DNA from: Burkholderiales bacterium
GTDB lineage: Bacteria; Pseudomonadota; Gammaproteobacteria; Burkholderiales; Burkholderiaceae_B
Reading direction: 5' to 3'
Length of the DNA stretch: 64,000 bases
Assembly: GCA_021299735.1 (NCBI GenBank)
Contig: JAJTEM010000009.1
Span: 124,001 to 188,000, forward strand
In this document: piece by piece, positions 1 to 7,290 of the stretch
Numbering within the stretch: the stretch's first letter is position 1
How the letters are laid out: each line of letters begins with the position of its first letter
Program-made: the position numbers and the translations under genes
The notes under the pieces: model-generated
The model's input: the letters and a program-made list of their open reading frames with translations, nothing else
What the model was told of the DNA's origin: nothing
Databases searched by the model: none

Positions 1-1
1 T

Positions 2-91
2 CCCATTCGCAAACTTAACTTGCGGCTGTTCAATCAACATGTGGAGGCATATGAACGCCTCCAGAAAACCGGCAAAGCGTCGCGCACTTAA
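2..91 (+). CDS. C-terminal end of an unidentified protein (partial)
   Basis: An open frame runs in from the window edge and stops at TAA 89-91, giving 29 residues rich in Arg, Lys and Leu. The peptide is too short to assign to a family. The upstream part lies outside the window. It could be the tail of a transposase or recombinase, but nothing visible proves that. Confidence 0.4.
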   Translation, partial: PIRKLNLRLFNQHVEAYERLQKTGKASRT

Positions 92-302
92 GTTTTATTA
101 GAAGTAACCTAGCTCGTCTCCTGATTCCGCGCGGGTTGGGCGTACACGCTTATTTGCAGCGGTTTGCCACAGTTCAGGATACAAGCTGCGCACGAATAGC
201 CCACCCCCACCCATTTGCGGCCCCCACTCACAACAGCCCAAACGGTTCATTAAACAAAGTTTTCCTGATACATTCACTACACAAGAACAAACCGCACACT
301 CA
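92..302. other. Intergenic region upstream of the helicase-S24 gene
   Basis: No gene is supported here. I looked for an SOS box of the CTG-N10-CAG type, because the downstream protein carries a LexA-like domain, and saw none. No clear -35/-10 pair stands out. Confidence 0.4.
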
Positions 303-2696
303 ATGATCGTTTACACCGCCCGCAAATCAAAGTTTCTGGACGACGTACTGGACGATCAAATTCATGAAGTAATTCACCGCGAATTTCAGCGCAAGCTACA
401 CCGCAGGGCGGGCGAATCGGAAGTGAATTCCTGGCGCAACTCCATGCAACGAATGCAGCAGGTTTTAAGCGACCCCGACATTCCCGCTGATTCACTGGTT
501 TCAATCGAATACAACATACCGCTAACCGGCAAACGCATCGACTTCATTTTGACGGGCCGCAACGCACGGCTTGAAGAATGCGCTGTAATTATTGAACTGA
601 AGCAGTGGAGCGATGTGCAAGCCACCCAGCAAGATGCCGTGGTGAACACCTGGCTGGGCAAAGGCAATATCAACACGCCCCACCCTTCTTACCAGGCATG
701 GACTTACGCCGCGCTAATTGAAGACTATTCCGAAGTAGTACAAAACGAACAGGTTCGCCTAAGCGCCTGCGCCTACCTGCACAACCTGAACAGTGCGCAG
801 GTAATTAACGACCCCTTTTACAAAGCCCACACCGACCGCGCACCCGTATTCATTTCAAAAGACGCACGCAAGCTTTCCGAATTTTTAAAGCAGCATGTAA
901 AGCACGGCGACAAAAATGATTTGATGTACCGCATTGAGCACGGAAAAATTCGTCCATCGAAAAACCTGGCCGACAGCCTGGCCAGCATGCTACAAGGCAA
1001 CCGCGAGTTTTTAATGATCGACGATCAAAAGCTGGTGTACGAAATGGCGCTAGACCTTGCCCATGCCTGCGGCGATTCGGAACAGAAGCGCGTGCTGATA
1101 GTTGAAGGTGGCCCCGGCACCGGCAAATCGGTGGCGGCCATTAACCTGCTGAATGAATTTACGCAGCAGGGCAAAGTGTGCCAATACGTATCGAAAAACG
1201 CAGCGCCGCGCGCCGTGTTTGAAGCCAAGCTAAGCGGCACATTTAAAAAAACACGCATTGCGAATTTGTTCAGGGGTTCTGGCGGGTATGTGAACAACGA
1301 AGCCAATCAGTTTGATGTATTGCTGGTAGACGAAGCCCACCGCCTGAATGAAAAAAGTGGCCTGTACGGCAACCTGGGCGAGAATCAAATTAAAGAACTG
1401 ATTCACGCCAGCAAGCTGTGTATTTTTTTCCTGGATGAAGACCAACGCGTTAGCTTTGCCGACATTGGCAGCAAAGCAGAAATTTACAAATGGGCAAGCG
1501 AACTGGGCGCCACTGTGTATGAACAAGAACTGCGCTCGCAGTTCCGATGCAACGGCAGCGACGGCTACATAGCCTGGTTAAACCACCACCTGCAAATTAA
1601 ACCCACCGCCAACTTGAACTTGGATGGGTTGGGCTTTGATTTCAAAGTGTTCAATTCACCCACAGAATTGCACCAAGCCATTCGCCAGAAAAACAGCGTA
1701 AACAACAAAGCCCGCATGGTGGCTGGCTACTGCTGGGACTGGAAAAGTAAAAAGAACCCGAAAGCTTTCGACATTGAATTTCCCGAACACGGCTACCAAG
1801 CGCAATGGAATTTAGACGACGATGGCAGCACCTGGATTATCAAACCCAACAGCGTAGAACAAGTGGGCTGCATACACACCTGCCAGGGCCTTGAACTGGA
1901 TTACGTGGGCGTAATTGTTGGGCCCGACTTCGTAGTGCGCAATGGCGAAGTGGTAACCGACGCATTCAAGCGCAGCAGCAAAGACAAAAGCATTAAAGGA
2001 TTTAAAAGCGGCCAGAAAAGCAAACTGCAAGCAGACCGGGAACACCACTTGGCAATGGCAGAAGCCGTGATCAAGAATACCTACAAAACATTGATGACCC
2101 GCGGCATGAAGGGCTGTTACGTTTACTTCACGGATGACGAGACACGCACGCACTTTCAAGCGCTGGTGAATGGTTTTGTGCAAGCGGAGGCAGCACCCAT
2201 GTTGACCAAATACGAAGGGCTAGACCTACCCATTGTGCAAGCCGGCGAAGAAGCAGCGAACAGCGTACCCATTTTTGATTTGAAATTTGCCGCCGGGCAA
2301 TTTAGTGAATACCAACAGGCCGACACCTTTGACCATGTTGTACTGCCCGCCCACCTGCGCGCCAGCGAAGGCTATTTTGTAGCGCGCGTGGAAGGCGATT
2401 CAATGAACAAACGCATACCCCCCGGCGCGTGGTGCCTGTTTCACTTCAACCCACAAGGCACACGCAACGGAAAAATAGTGGTTGTGCAACACCGCCAAAT
2501 TTCAGACCCTGAGCTGGGTGGGCAATACACCATTAAACGCTACAAAAGCGAAAAGCATTTTGATGAAGACGGTGTGGTGAACAGCGTGGTGGTGTTGAAA
2601 CCGGAATCGACGAATAGCGCGCATGAAGCGATTGTGCTGAGTGCTGAAGATTCGGAAGAAATGGTTGTGGTGGCGGAGTTTTTGACGGTGGTTTGA
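303..2696 (+). CDS. PD-(D/E)xK-like / DUF2075 helicase / LexA-like S24 fusion protein
   Basis: This 797-aa protein has three parts. Residues about 65-105 hold Asp80 followed by Glu98-x-Lys100 after hydrophobic strands, the pattern of PD-(D/E)xK nucleases. Residues about 240-640 form an SF1 helicase core of the DUF2075 (Schlafen group 3-like) type, with Walker A GGPGTGKS at 269-276 and Walker B DEAH at 343-346. Residues about 655-797 match S24 peptidases (LexA/UmuD), with nucleophile Ser700 in GDSM and Lys745 in TIKRY. An Ala-Gly pair at 664-665 lies 35 residues before the serine, the same spacing as the self-cleavage site in UmuD and close to LexA (34). The inferred role is a DNA-acting, possibly antiphage enzyme controlled by DNA damage. 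Family assignment is firm for helicase and S24; the nuclease part is a motif-level call. Confidence 0.85.
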   Translation: MIVYTARKSKFLDDVLDDQIHEVIHREFQRKLHRRAGESEVNSWRNSMQRMQQVLSDPDIPADSLVSIEYNIPLTGKRIDFILTGRNARLEECAVIIELKQWSDVQATQQDAVVNTWLGKGNINTPHPSYQAWTYAALIEDYSEVVQNEQVRLSACAYLHNLNSAQVINDPFYKAHTDRAPVFISKDARKLSEFLKQHVKHGDKNDLMYRIEHGKIRPSKNLADSLASMLQGNREFLMIDDQKLVYEMALDLAHACGDSEQKRVLIVEGGPGTGKSVAAINLLNEFTQQGKVCQYVSKNAAPRAVFEAKLSGTFKKTRIANLFRGSGGYVNNEANQFDVLLVDEAHRLNEKSGLYGNLGENQIKELIHASKLCIFFLDEDQRVSFADIGSKAEIYKWASELGATVYEQELRSQFRCNGSDGYIAWLNHHLQIKPTANLNLDGLGFDFKVFNSPTELHQAIRQKNSVNNKARMVAGYCWDWKSKKNPKAFDIEFPEHGYQAQWNLDDDGSTWIIKPNSVEQVGCIHTCQGLELDYVGVIVGPDFVVRNGEVVTDAFKRSSKDKSIKGFKSGQKSKLQADREHHLAMAEAVIKNTYKTLMTRGMKGCYVYFTDDETRTHFQALVNGFVQAEAAPMLTKYEGLDLPIVQAGEEAANSVPIFDLKFAAGQFSEYQQADTFDHVVLPAHLRASEGYFVARVEGDSMNKRIPPGAWCLFHFNPQGTRNGKIVVVQHRQISDPELGGQYTIKRYKSEKHFDEDGVVNSVVVLKPESTNSAHEAIVLSAEDSEEMVVVAEFLTVV

Positions 2697-2925
2697 GAGG
2701 TGTGGGTTTTGGCCGGAGCGGACATTAGGGCTTACGGCTGGAGCGTCTGAGTTGTTAACCAATGCAGACAGCGACACTTCGGTGGTAACCGATTGTGATG
2801 CAGTCCTTTCGAATAGTGCCTTTAACTCGCCATTTGGTGGCGAATAACCGGGATTTATTGTTCACTATGATCATGCAATGCACGGCAAATGTTTGAAACA
2901 ATTAAATTAAAGAAATAACCTGCGG
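2697..2925. other. Intergenic region before the cassette array
   Basis: No coding frame is supported. It contains a small hairpin (CGCCA-TTTG-TGGCG type, about 2830-2846) and an AT-rich stretch before the attI-like repeat. It could carry the array promoter, but I cannot pick one with confidence. Confidence 0.35.
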
Positions 2926-2964
2926 TGTTCGGATAAATGGATATCGCCGTTATTGTTCAATAAA
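2926..2964 (+). repeat. 39-nt repeat copy 1, attI-like, upstream of cassette array
   Basis: This sequence matches, with 36 of 39 identities, the reverse complement of 17017-17055. Each copy is followed 4 nt later by GTTAG and then the first gene of a run of small co-oriented genes. A conserved block ending at a GTTRRR core, followed by unrelated gene sequence, is what an integron attI with different first cassettes would look like. The integron reading is inference; the repeat itself is directly seen. Confidence 0.6.
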
Positions 2965-3000
2965 TCAAGTTAGCTCACAAATCATTGACTTCAAAGACTC

Positions 3001-4095
3001 ATGCAAAAAGAAAAACACGACTACATTAAGGGCGTTGAACAACTCCATCGCAGTACGTTGGAATTCGCTGCTATCGCGGTGTTGCTGGCACTCGGTGTAA
3101 ATCTACTATCCTCAGCTATTCCTCAAGCATTTTCCTTGACAATTAATACAATACTAGGAATAGGCATCCTGCTGGTTTTGGTAGGTGTCTGTTACGTGAT
3201 GTTGAGAGTCGTTTCTTCACTCTCCAAAACTATCAAGATGGAAGGTGTGCTCCTCTTGTCGAGCAATAACGAAGTGCGCGAAATCGAGCGGTATAGATTT
3301 TCGGAAGAAACCAGAAGCCATATCAAAGGGCTGACTTCGGAAAATAAGGCCTTAGCAAAAACTTGGCAGACTGCAAGTTTAGGGTTTTGCGACGACGAAA
3401 TAGACGAAACAACCCGCAGATTAACGAACAATGCAAATAAGCTCGTGCGTGAAGCTATCGAGTATTTTGTCTTAAGCGAACTCACTCTACATCTAAGCGA
3501 ATATTTCGTCTCCGGAGTACGAGCTAACAATGACGCTGTTGTTACCGTTGAACGACGTGATATCCCACAATTGCTGCTAGACAATCGATTCTTAGAGCTC
3601 TTTTCCAAAGACATGTCTGAGAGAGAGGCATTTCAGTATCACGGAGAAGATTCGCCAGGGAAAATAGTTTTTGCTAAGGGCTCAGAGGGAGAGATATATG
3701 ACAACTTTGAACTTGTGCTGCCCAAAGGGTCGTCGTTGAGCCGACATGGAACAACTTTACGTATACATACACCTCGATTCACCTTGGACATTGATTCAAT
3801 TTACAAGGGATATTCGACGGTCTTGCCACGCGACTTCGAAGAGTTCTACTTAGGCATTCCGTCCAACGAGGTGGACGCACAGCAGGTGAACTTGCGCGTC
3901 ACTGTTAGCTTTAGGTGGTGGAGCGTGCTAAGTTCGCGCAGTTGGGAGTACTTTGCTTGGCTTGATTCATTTCTTGATCGACTTCATGAGTCGTTTCATT
4001 TTGATGCATTCTTGCTTAGTATAGAATGGAAGACAGCCCATACGACCGCAATTGCCATACGCAACGCCAAGTTGTCGGGTAAATATGTTGGCTAA
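3001..4095 (+). CDS. Integron cassette gene: two-TM membrane protein of unknown function
   Basis: The 364-aa product has two N-terminal hydrophobic segments (about residues 21-41 and 47-70) and then a long soluble region that I do not recognise. The predicted topology is a membrane anchor with a cytoplasmic domain of about 290 residues. It is the first gene of the array, after the attI-like repeat. Its TAA stop lies inside the R'' box of the following attC, typical of cassettes. The base composition is more AT-rich than the neighbouring core genes, consistent with transfer. No catalytic motif is visible and no function is proposed. Confidence 0.7.
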   Translation: MQKEKHDYIKGVEQLHRSTLEFAAIAVLLALGVNLLSSAIPQAFSLTINTILGIGILLVLVGVCYVMLRVVSSLSKTIKMEGVLLLSSNNEVREIERYRFSEETRSHIKGLTSENKALAKTWQTASLGFCDDEIDETTRRLTNNANKLVREAIEYFVLSELTLHLSEYFVSGVRANNDAVVTVERRDIPQLLLDNRFLELFSKDMSEREAFQYHGEDSPGKIVFAKGSEGEIYDNFELVLPKGSSLSRHGTTLRIHTPRFTLDIDSIYKGYSTVLPRDFEEFYLGIPSNEVDAQQVNLRVTVSFRWWSVLSSRSWEYFAWLDSFLDRLHESFHFDAFLLSIEWKTAHTTAIAIRNAKLSGKYVG

Positions 4096-4156
4096 CCTTT
4101 CATTCCACCGGACCTGCGCAAAAAGCCGAGCAGGCCGGTGAACTCAAACGTTAGGC
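4090..4156 (+). repeat. attC site 1 (59-base-element type recombination site)
   Basis: R'' GGCTAAC (4090-4096) pairs with R' GTTAGGC (4150-4156) with one mismatch. After a 9-nt spacer the inner arms pair as CACCGG-A-CC with GGCCGGTG, leaving one extrahelical base as expected for a folded attC bottom strand. The tip is a CCTGC/GCAGG hairpin. Total length is 67 nt. These are the defining features of integron attC sites, so the flanking genes are cassettes. Confidence 0.88.
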
Positions 4157-4160
4157 GTCG

Positions 4161-4589
4161 ATGAAGAAGCAGCCCATCAATTCAACTGCCGCGGGTTTAA
4201 TGCTTGACTCGCTTGAGTTCTTCAAAGCTAGCGAACTCGTTCTCAACAGAACATCTGGGGTCTCCTTACCGGCGTACTTCCTACTTGGTCGATCTATTGA
4301 GCTTTCTCTGAAGGCGTTCTTGATTCATTGCGGAGCAAGCGCAGAGGAGACAAAGATCTTCCGGCACAACCTCGTGAAGCTTCTGAGCGAAGCCACAAGC
4401 AGAGGACTGGAAAACCATGTCTCCCTTGAGCAGTCTGAAGTCGCGGCGTTGGATCTGTTGTCCAAGGAATACTTGGCTACTCGTCTTAGCTACCGTGATA
4501 CTGGAAGCACTTACTACTTGCCCTGCATCGACCTTACGGAGAGCGCGGCGAAGAAGCTGATCTGTGGCCTTGAAGGTGTCTGTGTATAG
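4161..4589 (+). CDS. Integron cassette gene: HEPN-like domain protein
   Basis: The 142-aa protein begins only 5 nt after the attC R' box, as in many cassettes. It shows a HEPN-like pattern: an early helix with LLGRSIELSLKAFLI, then a conserved HNL-x-x-LL helix. HEPN proteins are helical and often occur in toxin-antitoxin or defence pairs. The strict Rx4-6H RNase motif is not evident, so nuclease activity should not be assumed, and no adjacent nucleotidyltransferase partner is present. The HEPN assignment is moderate. Confidence 0.7.
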   Translation: MKKQPINSTAAGLMLDSLEFFKASELVLNRTSGVSLPAYFLLGRSIELSLKAFLIHCGASAEETKIFRHNLVKLLSEATSRGLENHVSLEQSEVAALDLLSKEYLATRLSYRDTGSTYYLPCIDLTESAAKKLICGLEGVCV

Positions 4590-4601
4590 CCCCGCGCCGA
4601 C

Positions 4602-4634
4602 GCCTAACCCTTCCATTGAGGGGACGTCAAACGT
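4602..4634 (+). repeat. Decayed attC site 2
   Basis: A good R'' box GCCTAAC (4602-4608) and left-arm sequence are present. The right half is nearly gone: only GTCAAACG followed by TAAG remains where GTTAGGC is expected. This looks like an attC that lost its right arm and part of its core, which would fuse the HEPN-like and protease cassettes into one unit. Confidence 0.55.
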
Positions 4635-4654
4635 AAGAACTCAAGGAGAATTTG

Positions 4655-5461
4655 ATGAATCATTTGTGGAGACAATGTCAAGCGGCAATTTGCTCGCTGA
4701 CATTTGAAAACGCGAACGGCCGCATAACATCTGGCTCAGGCTTTAAAGTAGGAGACTATTTGATCACTAATAATCATGTGATCCAGGTCACGGATGCCCG
4801 GCGAATCGTCATCAGAAGCGTAAATGCAGACTCACATACAACTGCTTTGGATATTTCATTCGGGCATCTTGAGTTCCGTACTTTCTTGGTTGAAGGTGAC
4901 CCAGAAACAGCATGGGATTTTGCGATATTAAGAATCCCAGGGCCTGAATTTCAGGCTTTGCCATCCCTAGAACTTGCTGAGGAAGATGAGATAGAAGTTG
5001 GGAGCCAAATTGCCATTTTCGGGTATCAATTCGATCAAGCACAGCTATCAATGCACATGGGCTATTTGGCTTCGCAATATTTTCGCGCTGGGGTGCACTA
5101 TCTTCAGCTTGATTCAAGTGTAAACCACGGAAATTCTGGCGGTCCTCTAATCGATGCTGTGACCGGTAAAGTGCGCGGAATAGTCACAAGGAAGGCCACT
5201 GGGTTAACTCAACAATTTGATGCGCTGCTGCACTCATTTCAGCAAAATATCAATCAACTGCAGGTTATGCAGCAAGGTGGCGCCCGCGCAATCATTGCTG
5301 GACTTGATCCGGTTGCAGCAATGCTTGCGACTCAAACGCAAATGCAACGGATTGCACAAGAAATTGGTAGGTCGGCCAATGTCGGTATCGGATATGCTTA
5401 TCACATCAACAAAATCAGAGCTAGCTTAGCTAGGCACAGCACTGAAAGCCCATCGCAATGA
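4655..5461 (+). CDS. Integron cassette gene: trypsin-like serine protease
   Basis: The 268-aa product has a chymotrypsin/DegP-like catalytic triad: His in TNNHV (about residue 40), Asp in WDFAIL (about 85) and Ser in HGNSGGPL (about 167). There is no obvious signal peptide and no PDZ domain; the C-terminal 80 residues are helical and unrecognised. ATG 4655 was chosen because AAGGAG lies 6 nt upstream; a TTG directly before it is less likely. Single-domain cytoplasmic proteases of this type occur in defence contexts, where partners may be cleavage targets, but no function can be read from sequence alone. Confidence 0.8.
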   Translation: MNHLWRQCQAAICSLTFENANGRITSGSGFKVGDYLITNNHVIQVTDARRIVIRSVNADSHTTALDISFGHLEFRTFLVEGDPETAWDFAILRIPGPEFQALPSLELAEEDEIEVGSQIAIFGYQFDQAQLSMHMGYLASQYFRAGVHYLQLDSSVNHGNSGGPLIDAVTGKVRGIVTRKATGLTQQFDALLHSFQQNINQLQVMQQGGARAIIAGLDPVAAMLATQTQMQRIAQEIGRSANVGIGYAYHINKIRASLARHSTESPSQ

Positions 5462-5462
5462 G

Positions 5463-5527
5463 TTCTAACTCGTCACTCAACCCAGAATCGCGCCAAATGA
5501 CGCGGGCTGGTTAGTTCGGCGTTAGAC
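5463..5527 (+). repeat. attC site 3
   Basis: R'' TTCTAAC (5463-5469) pairs with R' GTTAGAC (5521-5527) at 6 of 7 positions. The inner arms pair as CT-c-AACC-c-AG with CTGGTTAG, with two extrahelical bases. A CGCG/CGCG stem forms the tip. It lies directly after the protease stop codon and ends the recognisable array. Confidence 0.82.
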
Positions 5528-5624
5528 CAAGTCGGCTTGAAATCACTTGGGAGACCTTCTAGTTCGAAAGTCTCACAGCCACTCTGACCGACATCCCGAG
5601 TTTAACCCCACCAAGGGATTGCTA

Positions 5625-5647
5625 AATATACGGCATTGCCGTATATT
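5625..5647 (+). promoter_or_regulatory. Perfect 23-nt operator palindrome of the HigB/NadS-type operon
   Basis: Arms AATATACGGCA and TGCCGTATATT around a central T are perfectly complementary. The palindrome ends one base before the toxin ATG at 5649. Antitoxins of this class bind such palindromes to repress their own operon, so this is the probable antitoxin binding site. No Shine-Dalgarno sequence fits between it and the ATG, so the transcript may be nearly leaderless. Confidence 0.75.
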
Positions 5648-5648
5648 C

Positions 5649-5969
5649 ATGGATGTGAGAACCGTAGCCGAAACCCCAATATTTCAAAAGTACGCCAGCG
5701 ATGTGTGGTCAGACGCCGAGCGTATTGAATTCATCAACTGGATTGCCAATAACCCAGAGGCTGGCGATGTCATTCCAGGAAGCGGTGGCTGCAGGAAAGT
5801 TCGTTGGTCATCCGCAGGCCAAGGTAAGCGAGGTGGCGCCAGGGTAATTTATTTCAATGCGACTGAAGCGGCTATTTGGCTGCTCATCGTGTACAAAAAG
5901 GCCAAGTTCGATAACCTTCCAACCGCCTTTTTAGCTGAATTGAAAAAAGGAGTAGAAGATGGACTCTGA
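5649..5969 (+). CDS. RelE/HigB-type toxin of a type II toxin-antitoxin pair
   Basis: The 106-aa protein has the RelE/HigB-like core with NPEAGDVIPG, GG-x-RK-x-RW and GKRGGARVIY, the signature of toxins normally paired with NadS-like antitoxins. Family members are mRNA-cleaving toxins; the basic residues in RKVRW and GKRGG probably contact RNA. ATG 5649 was chosen because the protein then starts like its family and sits just after the operator. Toxin-first order and overlap with the antitoxin gene match the higBA arrangement. Confidence 0.82.
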   Translation: MDVRTVAETPIFQKYASDVWSDAERIEFINWIANNPEAGDVIPGSGGCRKVRWSSAGQGKRGGARVIYFNATEAAIWLLIVYKKAKFDNLPTAFLAELKKGVEDGL

Positions 5970-6240
5970 AATGAAAAAATTTCAAGATGACTTACTCAAG
6001 TCCGTGAAACAAATGCGTAAAGGCAAGGCCGCACGCATCAATCAGGTTGAGTTATCGCCTGCGGCAGAGGCACGTGCCAAAATGGGATTGTCTCAACAAG
6101 AATTTGCCTCATTACTGGGTGTGTCAGCTCGCACCCTACAAGACTGGGAACAGGGCCGCCGAAGCCCAACCGGCGCGGCAAAAACCCTGCTCAAAGTTGC
6201 GGTTACTCATCCAGAAGTGTTGCGAGAAATTGGCGCATAA
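5959..6240 (+). CDS. NadS/HigA-type antitoxin with Xre helix-turn-helix
   Basis: This 93-aa protein has a Cro/C1-type helix-turn-helix at about residues 38-75 (LSQQEFASLLGVSARTLQDW, then EQGRR), typical of NadS and HigA antitoxins. It overlaps the toxin gene by 11 nt, so the two are translationally coupled. It should neutralise the toxin and repress the operon through the palindrome at 5625-5647. An alternative start is ATG 5971. Confidence 0.85.
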   Translation: MDSEMKKFQDDLLKSVKQMRKGKAARINQVELSPAAEARAKMGLSQQEFASLLGVSARTLQDWEQGRRSPTGAAKTLLKVAVTHPEVLREIGA

Positions 6241-6318
6241 AAGCCTTTTAGAATTTCGCCCGCCAGCACATCAATCACCAGAAATAAGCGAAATAAAAAC
6301 CCTTCTTGACAAATTTAC

Positions 6319-6365
6319 GCCATGCGTTTAACATCCGTCCTAAGGACGGATGTTAAACGCATGGC
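6319..6365 (+). promoter_or_regulatory. Perfect 47-nt palindrome over the abiE promoter and start
   Basis: Two perfectly complementary 23-nt arms flank a central A at 6342. A TTGACA -35 box lies at 6306-6311, and a TTTAAC or TTAACA -10 falls inside the left arm. The abiEi start codon lies in the right arm. AbiEi antitoxins are known to repress their operon cooperatively through inverted repeats of similar size, so this is very probably the operator. In RNA the leader could also form a strong hairpin hiding the start. Confidence 0.8.
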
Positions 6366-7290
6366 AATAAATATTAAAACAATTCAACCCGAACAAATAG
6401 CCACAAGCATTGCCGCGCAGCTGGCCAAACAAACAGGCCCGGCCATTACGCAGTATGAATTGGCATGCCTGGTATTTCAATGCCTGCCGAATAAAAAATC
6501 AACAACCGCAGCTACAAAAAAACAACTCGACGAAGTTTTAAAACTACTTCAACAATTCCACTTAATACACCCAATTGAACCCTTTGCAGAAACACGCGGG
6601 TACCGGCTGTTTGGGCGTGAACGAAGCACGGCAGTTGAACTTGCATGCAGCCTTGATCCTTTCGCTTACGTATCCCACCTTAGCGCAATGGAACATTACG
6701 GCTTAACCGACCGCCTCTCGCAACTGGTTTATTTAACGCGCCCGAAAGCTTCTGAGTGGTCAACCCTTGCCAAAGCAAAAATGAATCGCGACCTTGGGCA
6801 GCAATCAGAAAATTTTCTGAAGTTGGGCTATCCAAAACCAATTCGCCCTACTTTCAAAAAGCTGTCTGGAATTACGGTGCACCTGCTTGAACGCTCTAAC
6901 CAGGGCGCCTTTCGCACCACAGCACACAGCAGCCTGCGCGTTGCAACAATAGGCCGCGTGTTTCTAGACATGCTTCGCGAACCCGCTTTGTGCGGTGGCC
7001 TGCAACATGTGGTCGACATTTACACCAACCATGCCAAAAAGTACCTGGCATTTGTTGTGGACGAACTGAACACCCATGGCGCACCCATCGACAAAGTAAG
7101 GGCTGGCTACCTGCTTTCCGAAGTTTGCAAACTTAACCACCCGGCTTTTGCCGATTGGGAAAAGTTTGCACAGCGGGGCGGTTCCAGAAAACTGGATCCC
7201 GAAGCCGAATTTGAACCCTTCTATTCTGAACGGTGGAAGCTATCGATCAACCTGCCCTCTTTATTGAACAACGAGAACACCTTTGAATAA
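6361..7290 (+). CDS. AbiEi-family antitoxin of a type IV toxin-antitoxin system
   Basis: The 309-aa protein has an N-terminal winged-helix region (about residues 15-75) followed by the AbiEi antitoxin domain. It includes a segment with SHLSAMEHYGLTDRL and LVYLTRPKASEW, seen in this family. It acts as antitoxin and autorepressor and does not bind the toxin directly. ATG 6361 is preferred; an in-frame ATG at 6322 would translate through the palindrome and lacks a ribosome site. It overlaps abiEii by 8 nt. Confidence 0.82.
   Translation: MAINIKTIQPEQIATSIAAQLAKQTGPAITQYELACLVFQCLPNKKSTTAATKKQLDEVLKLLQQFHLIHPIEPFAETRGYRLFGRERSTAVELACSLDPFAYVSHLSAMEHYGLTDRLSQLVYLTRPKASEWSTLAKAKMNRDLGQQSENFLKLGYPKPIRPTFKKLSGITVHLLERSNQGAFRTTAHSSLRVATIGRVFLDMLREPALCGGLQHVVDIYTNHAKKYLAFVVDELNTHGAPIDKVRAGYLLSEVCKLNHPAFADWEKFAQRGGSRKLDPEAEFEPFYSERWKLSINLPSLLNNENTFE

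Noticed and set aside
91-302. SOS box upstream of the helicase-S24 gene
   Set aside because: No CTG-N10-CAG match was found.
5528-5600. Possible tRNA 3' fragment (GTTCGAA loop-like sequence) after attC site 3
   Set aside because: No complementary T-stem or acceptor stem could be drawn around it, so a tRNA or attachment-site remnant is not supported.
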